From Tetrahymena thermophila SB210 (taxonomy: Eukaryota; Ciliophora; Oligohymenophorea; Hymenostomatida; Tetrahymenidae), in NCBI RefSeq assembly GCF_000189635.1, contig NW_002476327.1, positions 1-64,000 of the forward strand: 64,000 nucleotides of DNA, given 5' to 3'. This document shows positions 26,295 through 40,300 of this stretch, piece after piece. Each line of letters begins with the position of its first letter. Position 1 is the first letter of the stretch. The notes below the pieces were generated by a model. It saw nothing but the letters and a program-made list of their open reading frames with translations. It ran no database searches and was not told the origin of the DNA. The position numbers and the translations under genes were made by a program.

Positions 26295-27776
26295 TCAATC
26301 TATATTTAATTTAACTAATCTTTTTATTTTTAAAGCTAATCTTTTGATTTCTATTTTTCTTTTTTCTGGCAATTCTCTTTTAATAAATATAAATTTATAT
26401 TTTAGAAAAATAAAAAATTTTATTTAAGATTATCTAATTTTAAGCAAAAAAAAAGTAATTACTTTGTTGATAAATTCAATTATTTTATATTTTTGCAGTT
26501 GATAATTTCACTGGATTTTAGAAACTTCTCATTATTACTTATAAAATAAAGATATTTTAAATATCATCTTAAAAACTTTAACATAATTTTTTTTTCAAAA
26601 ATAATAAATAAAATTCACTCTGAGCTAAAAACTAAATTTGTAAGTTGAGTACAGTTACTCAAACCTAATCCAATATTTTTGACTCCTTTATCACCAATTT
26701 TATTGCCCCTTTGAAAAACAAAAATATAAATCAATTTATTTACTATTTAAATTTGTTTTGACATTTAAATCAAAATAAAAAAAATAATTCAAACTTTTTT
26801 TAGTAATGAAAAAAAAAATAAATACTAAATCGAAAAGTTGAGATTAGTAAGGAATTTGCAGTTACCAAGTGCTGTAACAATAGTAGAAGCTCCGTCATCA
26901 CAAATTTAATTTGAGCTTTTATAATTGAAAATAAAATTTAATAAAAAATTGAATTTAAGTTTATTTTAATTTAGTTTGAATAAAAATCTTTCACATATTT
27001 TTTAAAAAGTTTTAAACTAAATGAATTTACCTTATGTCTAATTTTAAATTTGTAAGTTGAGAGCAATTACTCAAACCTAATCCAATATTTTTGGCTCCTT
27101 TATCACCAATTTTATTTCCACTTTTCAAACAATAAAAATCAATTTATTAACTACTTAAATTTGTTTTGACATTTAAATCAAAATATATCAAATAAATAAT
27201 TCAAACTTTTTTAAGTAATGAAAAAATAAATATAAAATAATTTTACAAAATTGAAAATTTGAGATTAGTTAGGAATTTGCATTTACCAATTGCTGTTCCA
27301 ATAGTTAAAGCTCCATCATACCCAATTTAATTTTCGCTTTTATAAATGGAAATCAAGTTTGATTAAAAATTAAAGACATTTTATAAATTTTAAGTTTATT
27401 TATTAATAAATACAGTTTGAAAAAAAAGCTTTCTCATAATGTTTTTTAAGTTATAAATGAAATAAATTAATTTACCTTATGCCTAACTCTAAATTTGTAA
27501 GATGAGTGCAGTTACTCAAACCCAATCCTATATTTTTGGCTCCTATATCACCAATTTTATTTCTACTTTTCAAATAATATAAATCTATTCATTTACTACT
27601 TAAATTTGTTTTGACTTTTAAATCAAAATATATCAAATAGTTTAAACTTTTATAAGTAATGAAAAATAAAAATTAAATAATTTTACCAAATTGAAAAGTT
27701 GAGATTAGTAAGGAATTTGCAGTTATCAAGTGCTGTACTAATAGTAGAAGATCCATCATGCATAATATAATTTTCG
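26295..27776 (-). CDS. 5'-truncated LRR gene (unit 2 copy)
   Basis: In transcription order, six exons of exactly 90 bp end at 27776, 27565, 27336, 27120, 26915 and 26708 and start 89 bp lower. They are followed by a 75-bp exon at 26463-26537 and a terminal exon at 26295-26376 closed by TGA. All junctions are phase 2 and I saw no in-frame TGA. Two repeat types alternate: NKIGDKGAKNIGLGLSNCTQ and the DDGASTIGTALGNCKLLTN type. This is the same alternation as in the genes at 45290 and 56011, so it belongs to that subfamily although inverted. A stub of a further exon starts at 27905 and is cut after about 20 bp; no first exon or ATG follows. It is probably a truncated gene or pseudogene. Confidence 0.65.
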
Positions 27777-28170
27777 CTTTTATAAATAGAAATCAAGTCT
27801 AATTAAAAATTTAAGATATTTTATAAATTTTAAGTTTATTTAATACAATTTGAATAAAAATTTTTCTCATAATTTTTTTAAAGTTTTTTATGAAATAAAT
27901 CTACCTTATTGTTTTAATTTTTTTTATTTTTAACCTTTTAATTAATAAATAAATTATTAATAAGAATCAGGAATATCAAGATTATATAATTTGAAAATCT
28001 GGTTAGCTTAAAATGTAATATTAAAATGACAAACTATAAAATTTATAAACATAAAGAAAGTTACAAAACTATCTTGCTAAATTTAGCTTAAATTACTCTA
28101 TTAAAAAAAAATATTAAATACATAAAAATTAATTTGTTTATTTCTTTTTCATAACTTTCATGCGTAAGTT
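27777..28170. other. Spacer between two minus-strand LRR genes
   Basis: Holds the stub of a decayed 90-bp exon near 27905 and otherwise AT-rich sequence. It lies downstream of the terminal exon of the long gene at 28171-36307. Confidence 0.5.
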
Positions 28171-31100
28171 TCAAAAAGATATATTTTTAATAACTAGCCT
28201 CTTTGATTTAAGATAGATGCTCATTAATATCAATGTATGCGAACTTAAGATTTGTTTATCACTTATTAATTAATTTGGAAATAAAAAATTAATAACAAAA
28301 AAATTTTAAATTAAAATAAATAAATACATAAAATTAATTACAATAGAAATAAAATAAAAAATTAATAAATAAAAGCTAATAAGTAAACTAAAAGAGTTAG
28401 ATATATTGTATAAATTCATTTTATACTTTAAATTATCACAGTCTAAAACAAATAAACTGTTTTTACCCTAAATAAAGTGTTAAACTTGAGAGATTAGTGC
28501 AATTTGCTATAGCCGAACTTATATCTGATATTCCTTTTGTGCCAATTTAACAACCACTTTTTAAATTTTATAGAAAAATATTATTAGTTTGTTAGAAGGA
28601 AAAAATGAAAAAATAGATATGAAATAATGAGAAATGAATTTTTAATTAAAGATAGTAGTATTTGAAAATCAAATATGAAAGTAACTAACAAAAATGGGAG
28701 AACAAGAATCAAAAAGCTAATAAAAAATAATTAATAGAAAAATTTTATAGTTTTTTATTCATTTTTATATTAAAGATGCCACATACTAAAAATAAAAAAT
28801 AAATTGTTTTACTTGAGATAAAGTGTTAAATTTGAGAGTTTAGAGATTTTTACTAAACCAGAGCCTAAGATTAACGCTCCTATTTCACCAATTTAATTGT
28901 TACTTTTTAGATATGAAGGAAATATAATTAGTTAGTTAGTTAGAACATGAAAATTAATAAAAGAAATATAAAATGTTGAGAAATTCTTATCAAAGCAAAA
29001 GTTTACAATTAAAAAATTAAGGAAAAAAACAAAACTGCAATAAAATATAGTTGAATTAAAAGAATTTTATGACTTTAAATGAACTTTTATAATAAGAAAT
29101 ATTACAATCTAATACAAATAAACTGTTTTTACCCTAAATCAAGTTTCAAATTTGAGAGATTACGGCAGTCTGCTAAAGCAAAACCTAATTTTGATGCACC
29201 TTCAGCACAAATTTAATTACCACTTTTAAATATTGAAGAAAATTTCATTAGTTATGAGTAAAAAACAAACGAAGATAAAAAGATTTGAAATTATGATTAG
29301 AAATTAATTTATAACCAAACTAAATGTTAAAAATTTTAAAATGAGTGAATTAAGAGAAAAAAAAGAATCAAATACCATTAAATAAATTAATTATTACATT
29401 TTATATTTTTAAATTAATGTTATATTATGAAAGAAATTATAATCTAAAACAAAAAAATTGTTTTTACATAAAATAAAATGTTAAATTTTCACACATTAAT
29501 TCAGTTTTTTGAAGAAAATACATTATGTTAGTTATAAGGAAAAATTGTAAGAAATTAATTAGTAAAGCTTTTTATTTTATTTTATTGCTTTTAATTCTTA
29601 CTTGTCTTCTTCTTATTATTATTATTATTATTATTATTATTTTAGTTTATTCTTTAATTTTGAAATTTTGCTTTGATAATTAAATAAATAAATTAATTAA
29701 TTAAAAATGTTTTTATTATTTTAATTAATTTTTTATTAAAAATATTACTAACCAACAGAAATTTCTAAGTTTGAGAGATTAGTGCAATTTGTCAAAGCAA
29801 AACTTAAGTCTGATATACCAATTGAACCAATTTAACTACAACTTTTTAAATATTACATAAAATATAATTAGTTAGTTAGCTATTAAAAAGGAAAAAATAA
29901 AGTAATAAATATGAAAAAAAAATAAGAAATTAAGATATTTTAGACTTCTTTGCATAAATTATATTTATTTATATATTGTATAGGTATGCAAAAATTGTTT
30001 TGAGAAAAAGTTATTTTATGTATATTTTGTGACCACTAAAAAAAAAAAATTATTAAAAAACTAGAATATTGTGTAATAATATAATAGCGATGATTTGGTA
30101 TATCACCAAAATTAATTCATTGTAAAAAAAAAGTTTAAAATTTAAAAATGAATAAATTCAGAAAAAATAATAATCTCAGAATTAAAAAGATAAAAAATTA
30201 AAATTTTAAATAATAGAAGTTTTTTATTTTAAATTAACTTTTATTATAAAAAATATTTTTTTACTAGAAATTAAGTGTTAAGCTTTTGAGATTAGCGCAG
30301 CATGCTAAACCAGAGCCTAATCCGGATGCACCTTCATCACAAATTTGATTTTCGCTTTTTAAACATTGAAAAAACAATCACCCATCATTAAAAAGAAAAA
30401 ATATGCAAAATAAGAAATTAATCTGAAATAAAGGCAAAAGTTAAAATTAAAATTAAAATTAAAGAATCAGTTAGTTACTTAGTTAAATTAAAAGAAAAAA
30501 GAAAAATAGGAATAAAAAAGTAAATAAATAAAATAAAAAGCTAATAAATCAATTAATAAAAAATTATATATATATGTAATATCATAATACAAAATAAATA
30601 AACTGATTTTACCCAAGATAAAGTGTCAAATTTGATAGATTAGTGCACTTTGCTAAAACTTAACCTAAGTATGTTGTATCTATCGCTCTAATTTTATTAC
30701 TTCTTTTTAAATTTCAAAAAATTATAAGGAGTTATTTATAGCAAAAAATGAAATTATTAGAAGTTAAAAAATAAAAAAATAAATTAAAATAATAAAAAAA
30801 CTAAATATTAATTTAAAAGCAAGCAAGAAAGCAAACTATTTAAAAATATTAATAGTTTTATTTCATTTAATTCATAATTTTATTTTTAAAATATCACATT
30901 TTAAAAAAATAAACTGATTTTACCCAAAATAAAGTGCCAAATTTGAGAGATTAGTGAACTTTGATAGAGTAGAATCTAAGCCAGATAAATTAATTTAATC
31001 AATTATATTATAGCTTTTTAAATATTAAAGAAAATTTAATTACAAAGAAAGAAAGAATAAATGAAGGAAAAATATCAAAAAAATAGAAATTAATATTTTA

Positions 31101-34100
31101 TTAAAGAAAAAGCAGAAAAATAAAAATGAGTTACAGTGGGTGGGGATGAATTTTATTTTATTATGAAAATTTTAAAGAGCAAATTATCTACTAATTTATA
31201 ATTTTATGTTTTTTTTTATTAAAATCAAAAAAATTACCCTCACAAAAAATTATATTATGAGGAAAAAATATTCAAAATAAACAAATTAAAAGAAAAGCTA
31301 ATAAATAAATTAAATGATTTTATTTTTTAAAATTGATATTTACACTAAAAAATATCACAAAAAAAATAAATTTTACCTAACATCAAGTTCAAAAAATGAG
31401 AGATTAGTACAATTTGCTTAAACATGACCTAATCCTGATACAAACTTTGCACTAATTTTATTACTTCTTTTTCAATATCAAAATAAAATAGAATGAATTA
31501 GTAATTTACAAAATAAAAAAAGATTAAATAATGATAAATTAACTATAATTTAAACATTAAAATATAAGTTAAAATAACAAAAAAAATAGAATCTGAATTA
31601 AAAGCAAATAAACAAATAAAAAATTTTCAATATTTTTTGTCTTAAATTAATTTTATTAAAAAATTAATTAAGCAAAAATAAATAAATATTATTTTTACTA
31701 AAGTTTAAGCTTTAAACTTGAGAGATTAGTACAGCTTAATAGAGCCTAACTTAAGCATAATGCTCCTTTATCACCAATTTTATTACTGCTTAAAAGTTTA
31801 AGATAATATAATATAATATAATTAATTAATTAGTTAGTTAGTTGGTTTTAAGAAAAATGAAAATATAAAATATAATAAACTAATTTATAATTAAATCGAA
31901 AGTTTAAAATAAAAGATTGAGTAAAATTAAGAACAGAAACAAAAATTTAGAAATAATTTTATTGCTTATTATTAAAAAATATCACATTCCAAAACAAATA
32001 AACTGTTTTTACTTAAGATCAAGTACCAATTCTGAGAGATTAGTATATTTTGCTAAAACAGAACCTAAGTCTGTTGCTCCATTTGCATCAATTTAATTAT
32101 TACTTTTTAAATATAGAAGAAAATATAATAATTAATAAGTTAGACAATAACGAAAAATGAAGAAAAAACAAGAAATAATAAAAAATTAATTAATAGTAAA
32201 TATTAAGTTAGAAAAATATAAAACAAATTAAATTTAGAGTAAAAGAGTCTAAAATGCAAATTGTTAAATAAAAAATATTTTATTGTTTCAAATAAAATAG
32301 ATATAATTAATTATTCAACAAAAATATATTTTTTTACTTGAGATAAAGTGTCAAATTTGAGAGATTAACGAACTTTTATAAAGCTTCACTTATTCCTTTT
32401 ATAAACTTTGCACCAATTCTATTGTAACTTTTTTAATATTGAACAATATATAATTATGGTAAAATCTCTAATTCAAAATGCTTTTAAAATAAAGATAATT
32501 TTAATTTATTTATTTCTTATCCATAAATTTAAAAAATAAAATCAAGATAGCGATTCTAAAAATACTCCTCCCTCACCAAGAAAAAGCAAATGAAATTCAA
32601 AAAGTAAATAAAAATAATAAATAAATAAATAAATAATTTAATTATAGAAATTTTATTACTTTTTAAATTTATTTTTATATTAAAAATATCTCAATTCAAA
32701 ACAAATAAACTCTTATTACCTAAGATCAAGTTTTAAATATAAGAGATTAGTGCAATTTGTCGTCTAAGTAGAACCTAAGTCTGATGCATCTTAGTCACTA
32801 ATTTAATTACTTTTACTGTAATAAGATATAATTGTAATTATTTAAAATGAAAAATATAAAATAATAAGATATTAAGGAATAATCATATAAAAAGTTGAAA
32901 ATTAAAAAATAAGCTAAATTTAAAGTTAATAATTAGAATTAAAAAGCAAATAAATATATTATAAGCTTTTAAATAAACTAAAATAATTTTATTGTTTTAA
33001 ATTTATTTTTAAAAGAAAAATACTACAATCCAAGGAGAGTAAAGAATTTTCCAAAAGCAGAAAATAAATTTGGAAAAGCAATCTCATCACTAATTTAATT
33101 TCCTCTTTTAAATATTCAAGAAAAAATAATTAATTAAAAAAAAATAAAGAATAAATATAAAATAATTTGAAATAAAAATTGAAAAATTAGTAAAGTTAAG
33201 AGATTAAAGACATAATTAAAATTAAAAATCTAATAAATCAATTAAGAATTAATTTTTTTATGTTCATTTTTATATGAAAAATATAATAATCTTAAATATA
33301 TAAACTGCTTTTTACATAAGATAAAGTGTCAAATTGGAGAGATTTGTGCAATTTACTAAAGCACAAATAGCATCTAATGCTTATTTTCCACTAATTAGAT
33401 TATTACTTTTAAAATATTATGAAAATTTAATTAATAAATTCATTATTTTTTTTGAAAAATATGATAATTAACAATCAATGCAAAAGATGAAATTTAAAAA
33501 AGAAGGTAAATTAAACAAATTTATCAGAATCAATAAGCAATAAGATCAAATAAAAAACTTAAAATCATATTAATTGAAGAAATGTTATTGTTTTAAATTC
33601 ATATTTATATTTAGAAATATCACAATCAAGAATAAAAAAGCTGATTTTACTTGAAATTAAGATTCAAATTTTAGAGATTAGTGCATTTTACTAAAGCTTA
33701 GGCTATCTCTGATGCACCCTTTTCATTAATTTAATTATCCCTTTTTAAATATTTATGAAAATATTATAAATTATTAACTTAGAAGGGTAAAATAAAGAAA
33801 AAATAAAAATATGAAAAAATAAGAAATTGAAAAATTCAATAAGCAAAATTGAAAGATTAAAGATAAGTTAAATTAAAATAAGATAATAAGAATTAAAAAG
33901 TAATTACACAAATTAAAAGCTTAAAAATATATAAATAAAAAGAATAAAATGTTAATTTTAATAGTTAAAAATATTGCATTTCTAAACATATTAATTCATT
34001 TTACTTAAGGTTAAGTGTCAAATTTGTGAGGTTAGTGCAATTCTTTAAAGCAGAAGCTAATGCCAATGTACCTGTATCTCCAATATAATTATGTCTTTTT

Positions 34101-36307
34101 AAATATTAAATAAAAAATAAATAAATTAATTAATTAATTAGTTAGTTAGTTAGTAAAAAATGGACAAATAATAAGAAATTATTGGAGATAAAGATTAGAG
34201 GCTGGATAATGCGCACAAAGAATTTTTTTGAACCATAATTTATTTAGGTAGTTATTAAACTACATGAATTAATCTATCACTAAAATTCTTTACTTATAAT
34301 GATTGATTAAAAATTTAAGTAGATTTTTTCATAAAAAAATAAATTAAATTTTATATTATGTAAAATGTTTTAAGTTGTGCTCTAATTAATATTTTTATAT
34401 TTAGCGCGCACTGTGCACACTCAACCAAAAGATAGGAAATTATTTATTAGTCATAACAAAAGTAGAAAATAAAAAAGTGAGTTTGATTAAGATAAAAAAA
34501 TAAATAAATTAAATAAATAAAAATTTATTTATTTTTATGTTAGAATATAGAAAATAAACTGTTTTTACTCGAAATAAAGTTCCAAAATTTTAAGATTTGT
34601 ACACTTTGCTAAACCAAAAGCAAAATCTGCTGCACTCTTTGCATCAATACGATTCCAACTTTTTAAATATGAAAATATTGTTAAATAATTAGCTAGAGAA
34701 TGTAATTATAAAATACTAATTAATAACCAAAGCAAAATTTGTAAAAAAAAAAAAACATAAAACACAACTAAGATCAATAAGCAAATAAAATAAATTAATT
34801 TATAATTTTTATGGTAATTTTAAATTTACTTTTTAAATAAATTGACATATTCCCATACTAAAATAATAGCTGATTATCTAAAATAAAATAAAGCTGTTTT
34901 TACTTAATATTAAATGTCAATTGTGAGAGATTCATGCAGCCTGCTAAAGCTGAATCTAAACATGCGCCGACTTAATTGTTACTTTTTAAATATTAAAGAA
35001 AATTTAATTATTTAGTTTGAAGAAAAAAAACGAAGAAAATATAAAAAAGTAAAAATTGAAAATTAAAAAATTATTTAAATTAAAAAAAACTCAATCCTAG
35101 TAAAAAATCAAATAAATCAAATAAAAATTAATGAATAAACTAATTTAAAGAGGTTTATAGTTTTAAAATCAATATGAAATTAAAATATTGCAATCAAAAA
35201 CAAATAAACTGTTTTTACCGAAGATTAAGTGTCAAGCTTGAGAGTTTAGTGCATTTTGCCAAACCAGAAACTAATTTTGTTGCACCGATTGCACCAATAT
35301 TATTAATGCTTTTTAGGTATTGAAGAAAATAAATTTTATTTGATAAAAAAGGTATGAAAAATAAAAATCTAAGGTAATTTAAGCAAAAATAGAATAATAC
35401 AAAAAGGGCTAAAAAAAATTAATAAAAAAATAGAATCAGAATTAAAAACAAACAAATCAAATAAAGAGCTCATAAATAAATAAATTTTTACCCAAGATTA
35501 AGTGTTAAATTTGAGAGATTAGCACAATTTGCTAAATTAAAACCTAATCCTGATGCTTCTTCGTCATCAATACTATTTTCACTTTTTAAATATAGAAGAA
35601 AATAAAATTAGTTAGAATAAAAAAATATGAAATAATAAGATATTAATTCATGATAAAAACATAAATTGAATACTAAAAAACAAATTAATTTAAGAAGATA
35701 AAAATAAAATCTGATTAAAAAGGTAAAAAAATTAAATCAAAAAATAAATAAATTTTGAGTTTTATTGTTTTAAATTTTTTTTTTATTAGAAAAATATGAT
35801 AAAAATCCTAAGCAAATAAGTTTTTTTACCCAAGATCAAGTGTCAAATTTGAGAGATTAGAGCACTTTGCCAATGCTGAATTTAATTCTGACAAATCTTA
35901 ATTTGAATTTATTTTCTCTCTATATTATTATTTTTGAACAAAATATAATTAATTATTAAGTTAGAAGAAGAAAAAAATATGAAACAATAAGAAATTAATG
36001 AAATAATTAAAAATCAAAGCAAAAGTAGAAAATAAAATATTATTTAAATTTTGCATGAATGCAAATATGAGTAATTAATTATTTGAAAAAAAAAATATTT
36101 AAGTAAATTTATAAATAGAAATGAAATAAATAAGATTAATTTTAATAAATTTAAATTTACAAAAGATTAATACGGAGAACTTAATGAGATTAATGTGAAG
36201 AGATTAAGAACTTTTATTACTCATAAAAATAATTGTTAAGAATATTAATTTTTCTAAAAAATAATTACAGGTTGTAGACTAGAATAGTAATTATTCTATT
36301 ATATCAT
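28171..36307 (-). CDS. Long cassette-exon LRR gene, with an apparent frameshift in exon 1
   Basis: The probable first exon is 36161-36307 (147 bp). It begins MIQQNNYYSSLQPVII, close to MEQQNISFNNLQDVSIII of the gene at 45290. Its length is one base over the 146 bp of other first exons, so frame is lost midway; a T-run error or a real mutation fits. Exons of exactly 90 bp start at 35830, 35492, 35219, 34569, 34005, 33651, 33316, 32720, 32338, 32013, 31699, 31377, 30924, 30613, 30265, 29133, 28813 and 28467. Others are 78 bp (34904-34981) and 93 bp (29749-29841). Decayed exons lie near 33030-33110 and 29467-29510. The terminal exon 28171-28243 ends LKSKRLVIKNISF then TGA. Junctions are phase 2 and introns 200-470 bp. 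Repeats are mainly the CTNLSNLTL type. A binding protein is likely; partner unknown. Confidence 0.7.
34198..34425. other. Possible insertion in an LRR intron
   Basis: The intron 34095-34568 is about twice as long as its neighbours. It contains a block bounded by unusually GC-rich edges, AATGCGCACAAAG near 34208 and TTAGCGCGCACTGTGCACAC near 34402. No clean inverted repeat was established between the edges. Confidence 0.3.
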
Positions 36308-37385
36308 TTTTTTTCTCAAGAATATCGAATATCAAATATACTAAATTTAATTAATTAATCTTCTAATAAGCTAATATATTTGTTTTCAAAGTTATTAATA
36401 ATTCTATAAAAAATTAGTGGATTTACTAGAATTGATAAATCTAAAAGTTTCATAAGACGTTATGAATCAACCATTTTTCTATTTATAGTTAAATACCTAT
36501 ATAAAAATTGAATGTTTTTGAAGTGTCTATAAATTATTTATTTAAAATAAAATTTTTGCAAAATCAATAGTTTAATATTATATTTAAATTATAATAATAA
36601 GAATTTTATGCATTTCATTAATTAATTAATTGATATATATAAGATAAGATAGAAAAATTTTTAGCTTAAATATAAAAATTTATTAATTATTTGTAATATT
36701 TAATTTAATAAAAAAAGTAAGAATCAACCATAAATTTTATTACAAATAAAAATAATTTCCTTCAAACAACTTTTTAAAATAATAATAAAATTTATTTAAA
36801 ATTTTCATTAAATTTTAAATTAGATTATTACATGAATTCATTTACTTTAGTTTATATTTTCAATGTTTAAATTCAAATAATATTTATTAACTTTATTAAT
36901 AAGTGAATATAAAAATAATCTTCAGTTAAACATTCCAATATGATAAAGAAGCGCGAAATAGAATCAGAAAACTACTTTTTGAAGGAACAAAACACATTTA
37001 GATAATTATTTATTAAATGGATTTTTAAGGGAATGGTTTTAATGATTATGAGATAAAACAAAAAAACATGAAAAGAAAGAAGGTGAAAGGAAAGAAATAT
37101 AAGAAATTTAAATTAATTAAGGATTTTGTTGCTGCTTTTTCAACTCAAAAAGTGAAATAAAAAACAAAAGTTAAGCAAATAAGGTGATCAGCAAATAAAA
37201 AATAAATTGAAATTAATGTAATTTATTTAATAATTATCATATATTTTTGAATGTAATAAGTTAAGTTCTATTTATAATAACATTTAAATCTGATTTAATT
37301 TTAACAAATAATTAAGCAAAAAGTAGAAGTAATAAAAATACATTAATTCATTCATTCATTATAAAGATTTAAGTTGAATAGGAAA
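36308..37385. other. Divergent spacer between LRR gene and TmcB-like gene 2
   Basis: Separates the heads of the minus-strand LRR gene and the plus-strand TmcB-like gene. It contains AAAAAGTAGAAGTA near 37318, shared with the upstream region of the gene at 1608. Two short overlapping plus-strand frames (36940-37188) are listed separately. The rest is AT-rich. Confidence 0.5.
36940..37071 (+). CDS. Small hypothetical ORF of 43 residues
   Basis: An ATG-to-TGA frame encodes MIKKREIESENYFLKEQNTF and continues to a basic C-terminus. A second frame, ATG 37068 to TGA 37188 (about 39 basic residues), overlaps its end. Composition is slightly less AT-rich than the flanks. No homology is recognised. 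It may be a decayed gene piece or chance, since only one stop codon exists in this code. Confidence 0.2.
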
Positions 37386-40300
37386 ATGGACATTAAAAAC
37401 GATTTAGAGCATTTTGATGATTCAGAGTAGACTTCTCAAAAGTATAAATACAAGCTTTTTTATTTGATAGATAAAATGATAGATTTTCATCATAATTCTT
37501 TTCTTATTGAAGCAATATTTATATTCATACAAACAATCTAATTGATTGGATTAATAGACTCAGTTTGGATGCGTAATACTAGTTTAACAAATGATATTTT
37601 ATATCTTATGCAAAGATTCCTCTTTGTCCCCTTTTTAATGAACAATGGCTATGTAAGTTAGTATCAAGATTTATTCTACTTTAGTTCTAGTTTTATTATC
37701 ATTTTAATTATGTCTTTTGCTTCATCATCGCTACTTATTGAAAAAAATGGAAGTGCAAACTAAAAACTTAAATCCTCCCATAAGATCATTTTCTGTGCTT
37801 TAGACTTTACAGTAAATACCTTAACCTAAGTTCTGTATATTCCTTTCTTCTAGCTTTTTGCTTCCATTTTCTAGTGTGAAAAAAACTCAAATTATAAATA
37901 TTCTTCTACTTTCTCTTAAGATACTTATTTTGATGTTGTCACCAAAGATGAATGCTTCTCAGTTATTAAAATCTCAAGCATCATTATATCTATTGTTTGT
38001 ATGGCCGTATTACATTTGTTTTGTAGCTATATCAATTAAGTCTATTATGATCCAAGACTAGACTGCACCTACAAAAACTCTAAACTGAGTGGAGACTATG
38101 AATTAAGTATTTAATACTTTGTTACTTCTTTCTGCATAGTTGCATCTTTGCTGTTTGAAGATAGGTACCAAGTAATTGAAATTACAATGTCAGTTGTATG
38201 GTGGTTTTATTTATTAAAACTTTTACTTAATAACATGCTACATAACTTCAACATATTGCAAAAAATAAAATTATAGCAGGCCTTCATTATATTTTTGACA
38301 ACAGTTATTGGGGTTTATAATTATTTCTTCCCAGGAAGCACTGTTGTTGCTTTTTTTTGGATAGTTGGAATTATATTTTTTACTATTTTTAATATATATT
38401 TTGAACCAGTTACCAACGAAATATGTGCTGCAAATTCTTTTAATCACAAATATGCCTAAGATGCTCTCTAGCAATTGAGAGTATTATGCTATGCAATTTA
38501 GAAATATGATCAATATTCTATAAAAGTGGATGGTTTCTTAAATAGACACAGAAATGATTGTATAGAACCTTCTTGTCCTTCAAGGTGCAATTCTGTTCGC
38601 ATAAAGAAGATTAGCAGAATGCTAGTTAATCAAACAACTAACGAGGACTTAATAATGAGCATTTCTGTTATTTATACAATTTTTCACAGCAATATTGAAA
38701 AATTTGCAGGATCTAATAAAATTAGGATACTTTACGCATTATTTTTGTTTGAGACAATTTAAAATAAAGATTAGTCACTTATTTAATTGTCATTTGTATC
38801 TCAGAATCAGCCAACTTTATAAGAAGAATTTATGTCTTACAGGTTGAGGAAGATTATAGTCCAGTAATCAAATCAGAATGAATACAAAAGTAAATTATTC
38901 TTTTATTAAAAAGGCAAAGATTTTAACATTCAAACATACAAGCAAATTCTCAGACTTATTTATTATCAATTTGAATTAGAAACTCATTAATTTTGATTAA
39001 TTTAAATAAATTATTATTATTACTTCTAAAAATCCCCATATTAAATCAAAAAATCATTAATTTTTCTATTAATTAATGAGTAGTTTTGGCATTATTAAGT
39101 TATTAATAATATGATGCAAATTAGTGCTCAATTTTAAATTAAAAAGTAATTAGTTTCTCTATTAAATAATAATAAATTTTCGCATTACAAAAGTAATTGA
39201 ATTACTTCCAGCTTATTTTACATTATAAGATATGGTGTTTCTATTAAAAAAACAATGAATTTTGAAAATATAAAATAATTGATTTTGCTTCAATTTTACA
39301 TTTAAAATGGCAAAAATTTTAACATTCAAAAATACAAGCAAATATACAGAATTATTTATTAAAATTAACTTTGATTAATTTAAATAAATTATTATTATTG
39401 CTACTTCAAAAAAATTCCCATATTAAATCAAAAAATCATTAATTTTTCTATTAATTAACGACTAGTTTTGTATTATAAAGTTATTAATAAAATTATGGAA
39501 TTAGGGCTTAATTTTAAATTAAAAAGTAATTAGTTTTTCTATCAAATAACAACACAACTTTGTATTATAAAAGTAATTGAATTACTCCCAGGTTATTTTA
39601 CATTAGAAGATATGATTTTTCTATGAAAAAACAATGAATTTTGAGAATATAAAATAATTTATTTTGTACCAATTTTTCATTTAAAAAAGCAATAAATTTT
39701 TCGATGAAACACAATTAATTTTTTCCTTAATTTAATCAACATAGAATTAGATTTTTCTTCTGAATTAAGCATTGAAGAATACTCTAATAAGTTCAAAAAA
39801 ACCTTGAATATTACAATGCAAAATTATCTTAAGTTTTGGCAAGAATTACTTGAGCAATCACCTTTAGCTTAAAATCTAATAGTTAAGGGTAGTTATGTTT
39901 TGCAACAGAGTGAAGCTATAAAAAATTAGTTTGAATAATTAAAGCAACAAGTTAGTATTAATTAATCTGCCTTTCGCTATTTCTAAACTTTTTGCCTAAA
40001 TTTTTTGGAAGATAAAGAGCTCTTTTAAACTTTGCAGAGACAAGATTAAGATCAAAACTACAGAATGGAAGATGATGATTTAAATAATTTATAAGAAGAA
40101 GAATTTTATACTCAAGGAACCATTATGATAAGCTCATAAGAAGAAAGCTTTGCAAACATAATTGAAGTTAACAGTGAAATGCTAAGAATAATAGGATTTC
40201 CAAAATCTTAAGTCTAATCTAAAAATGTTTCTTTTTTAATTCCTAGCATCTGGCAGCAATATCATAATCAATTTATTGACTAATTTCTAGCTACAGGGAA

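Larger units (their letters stand above)
21936..27390. repeat. GH16/LRR tandem duplication, unit 2
   Basis: Second copy of the unit at 16391-21790, with the same gene order and orientation. Homology continues into the LRR exon pair at 27031-27336 and fades after about 27390. Confidence 0.85.
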
